Both the position numbers and the translations under genes were made by a program. A DNA stretch of 64,000 nucleotides. Source: Priestia endophytica DSM 13796 (GTDB lineage: Bacteria > Bacillota > Bacilli > Bacillales > Bacillaceae_H). Of this stretch, positions 63,066 through 64,000 are shown piece by piece (the stretch's first letter is position 1; each line of letters starts with the position of its first letter). The stretch is from the NCBI RefSeq assembly GCF_900115845.1, contig NZ_FOXX01000018.1, positions 1 through 64,000 on the forward strand, in the 5' to 3' direction. Under the pieces are notes generated by a model that saw nothing but the letters and a program-made list of their open reading frames with translations, had not been told where the DNA came from and did no database searches.

Positions 63066-63862
63066 TTGTTTTCAACCTCCGGTAAACCTGAAGGGAGCCC
63101 ACGCCCAAGTGTAGGCGCTGCTTGAATTAATTGCTTGGTATATTCATGCCTTGGGTGATCAAGTATACGATGTTTATTACCTGATTCAACAAATTCCCCT
63201 TCCTTCATTACTGCTAAGCGAGTTGCATATCGCTTAACATGTCGCCAATCATGAGTGATAAATAATATGGTACATCCTTTTTCTTTTTGCCGTTTGGCAA
63301 GTAGTTCTAAAATTTTGTGTCCTGAGACACTATCAAGCGCAGTTGTTATTTCATCTGCAATTAATAAATCTGGAGATAGTAAAAGTGCCAATGCAATTGA
63401 GACACGTTGAAGTTGTCCACCACTTAATTGAAAGGGATATCGGTTGTATAGTGTTTCGTCTAGCCCAACAGCTTCAAGTTCTTCCTTTGCATTTAACTGG
63501 CGGGTTTTTGGATCATGAATCCCATGAGCTTTCTGGTATTCTTCAAAATGTTGAGAAATGGTACGAAATGGTGTAAAAGAACCTTGATAATCTTGAAAAA
63601 TATAAGAAATTTTTTGACCACGTATTGTTTGAATTTGCTTTGGTGAGAATTCAAGTAAGTTCTCCCCTTTAAAAAAAATCTTTCCTTCTATCTGTAAATT
63701 AGGATGAAGAAGTTGTCCAATTGACTGGGATAATAGACTTTTTCCACTACCACTTTGCCCAACAAGAGCATACCATTCTCCTTTGCGAATCGAAAGGGAC
63801 ACGTTATCAACAATTTTCTTTTCCCTACTGCTAATGGACACTTGCTCAATCGATAAAATCAT
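63062..63862 (-). CDS. ABC transporter ATPase, oligopeptide/nickel type (OppD/NikD-like)
   Basis: This 266-residue ATPase has Walker A LVGQSGSGKSLLSQSIG, Q-loop YIFQDYQGSFTPFRTI, signature QLSGGQLQRVSIALAL and Walker B LLIADEITTALD, with the switch His in FITHDWRHV. The C-terminal DHPRHEYTKQLIQAAPTL is the usual Opp/Dpp/Nik tail. AAAAAGGAGATAC precedes the ATG, which overlaps the permease stop. Confidence 0.9.
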   Translation of the reverse strand: MILSIEQVSISSREKKIVDNVSLSIRKGEWYALVGQSGSGKSLLSQSIGQLLHPNLQIEGKIFFKGENLLEFSPKQIQTIRGQKISYIFQDYQGSFTPFRTISQHFEEYQKAHGIHDPKTRQLNAKEELEAVGLDETLYNRYPFQLSGGQLQRVSIALALLLSPDLLIADEITTALDSVSGHKILELLAKRQKEKGCTILFITHDWRHVKRYATRLAVMKEGEFVESGNKHRILDHPRHEYTKQLIQAAPTLGRGLPSGLPEVENK

Positions 63863-64000
63863 TTTCGTATCTCCTTTTTTACATCAAAATGATCACGTAA
63901 ATAGTCTCCCAGCATGTTAGTCAGTAATACTACGGCTACAATTGCTAAACCAGGGTATATCATTAATTCAGGTTTTGACTCAAAATAGGGACGTGAGTCG
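63859..64000 (-). CDS. ABC transporter permease, partial (DppC/NikC type, C-terminus)
   Basis: Only the last 46 codons are in the window: RPYFESKPELMIYPGLAIVA VVLLTNMLGDYLRDHFDVKK then EIRK. GDYLRDHFD is the typical end of DppC/OppC/NikC permeases. The stop overlaps the next start (ATGA). Substrate cannot be told from this part. Confidence 0.85.
   Translation of the reverse strand, partial: DSRPYFESKPELMIYPGLAIVAVVLLTNMLGDYLRDHFDVKKEIRK

Overview
The window is AT-rich, with strong AGGAGG-type ribosome binding sites, TTG/GTG starts, CcpA (cre)-like sites and a LevR/sigma-54 lev operon. The proteins resemble those of Bacillus relatives (LevR, NamA, GmuB-F, DUF3231, CBO0543, DUF5412). I read it as chromosome of a Bacillaceae member; the sequence alone does not fix the genus. 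No tRNA, rRNA or CRISPR array was seen.

Layout. 1-345 is the end of an IS3-family element. 0.6-8.2 kb carries metabolic genes: an MFS exporter, a YhdH-type quinone oxidoreductase, a nitronate monooxygenase-like enzyme, a LysR regulator divergent from an alpha/beta hydrolase, and a TcuA-type flavoprotein. 9.2-12.2 kb is a quinone/electrophile-type cluster (MarR, DoxX, VOC protein, NamA) joined by a shared palindromic operator and containing a collapsed old-yellow-enzyme pseudogene. 12.7-17.5 kb holds small hypothetical genes and a frameshifted IS3 element. 17.6-21.9 kb is a decayed sucrose/fructan module: an intact LacI repressor with tandem operators, a frameshifted permease and a GH32 pseudogene. 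21.9-26.3 kb has two dead IS6-family copies in the same orientation flanking levR and a beheaded HAD gene. 26.5-35.0 kb is the levan operon: sigma-54 promoter, cre, a likely LevR upstream site, mannose-family PTS levDEFG, a 1192-residue levanase with a split catalytic domain, then ptsH and ptsI. 36-43.4 kb contains a MerR regulon (three promoters with 19-bp spacers and the same dyad) and a MarR/efflux pair. 44-47 kb has a pyrroline-5-carboxylate reductase, a cell-wall-binding protein and a hydrolase. 47.5-56.5 kb is a gmu-type glucomannan operon with an added ROK kinase and a GH5 mannanase instead of GH26. 57-62 kb has a DUF1259/sulfite-oxidase pair, a c-di-AMP riboswitch left in front of a deleted ktrB, and small genes. 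62.3-64 kb is the end of an opp/nik-type ABC transporter operon.

How the parts work together. Levan is cleaved outside the cell by the levanase; fructose enters through LevDEFG using HPr and enzyme I, which are encoded directly downstream. Mannan or glucomannan is cut outside the cell by the GH5 enzyme; GmuBAC imports and phosphorylates the disaccharides, the GH1 enzyme splits them, two ROK kinases phosphorylate free hexose, and ManA converts mannose-6-P to fructose-6-P. Both operons carry cre-like sites.

The feature I would look at first is a dispersed ~100-bp repeat with a central terminator-like hairpin and conserved flanks. About a dozen copies lie in this window, nearly all at gene 3' ends or between convergent genes, and one is split by an insertion sequence. 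The window is also rich in recent gene decay: at least nine broken genes.
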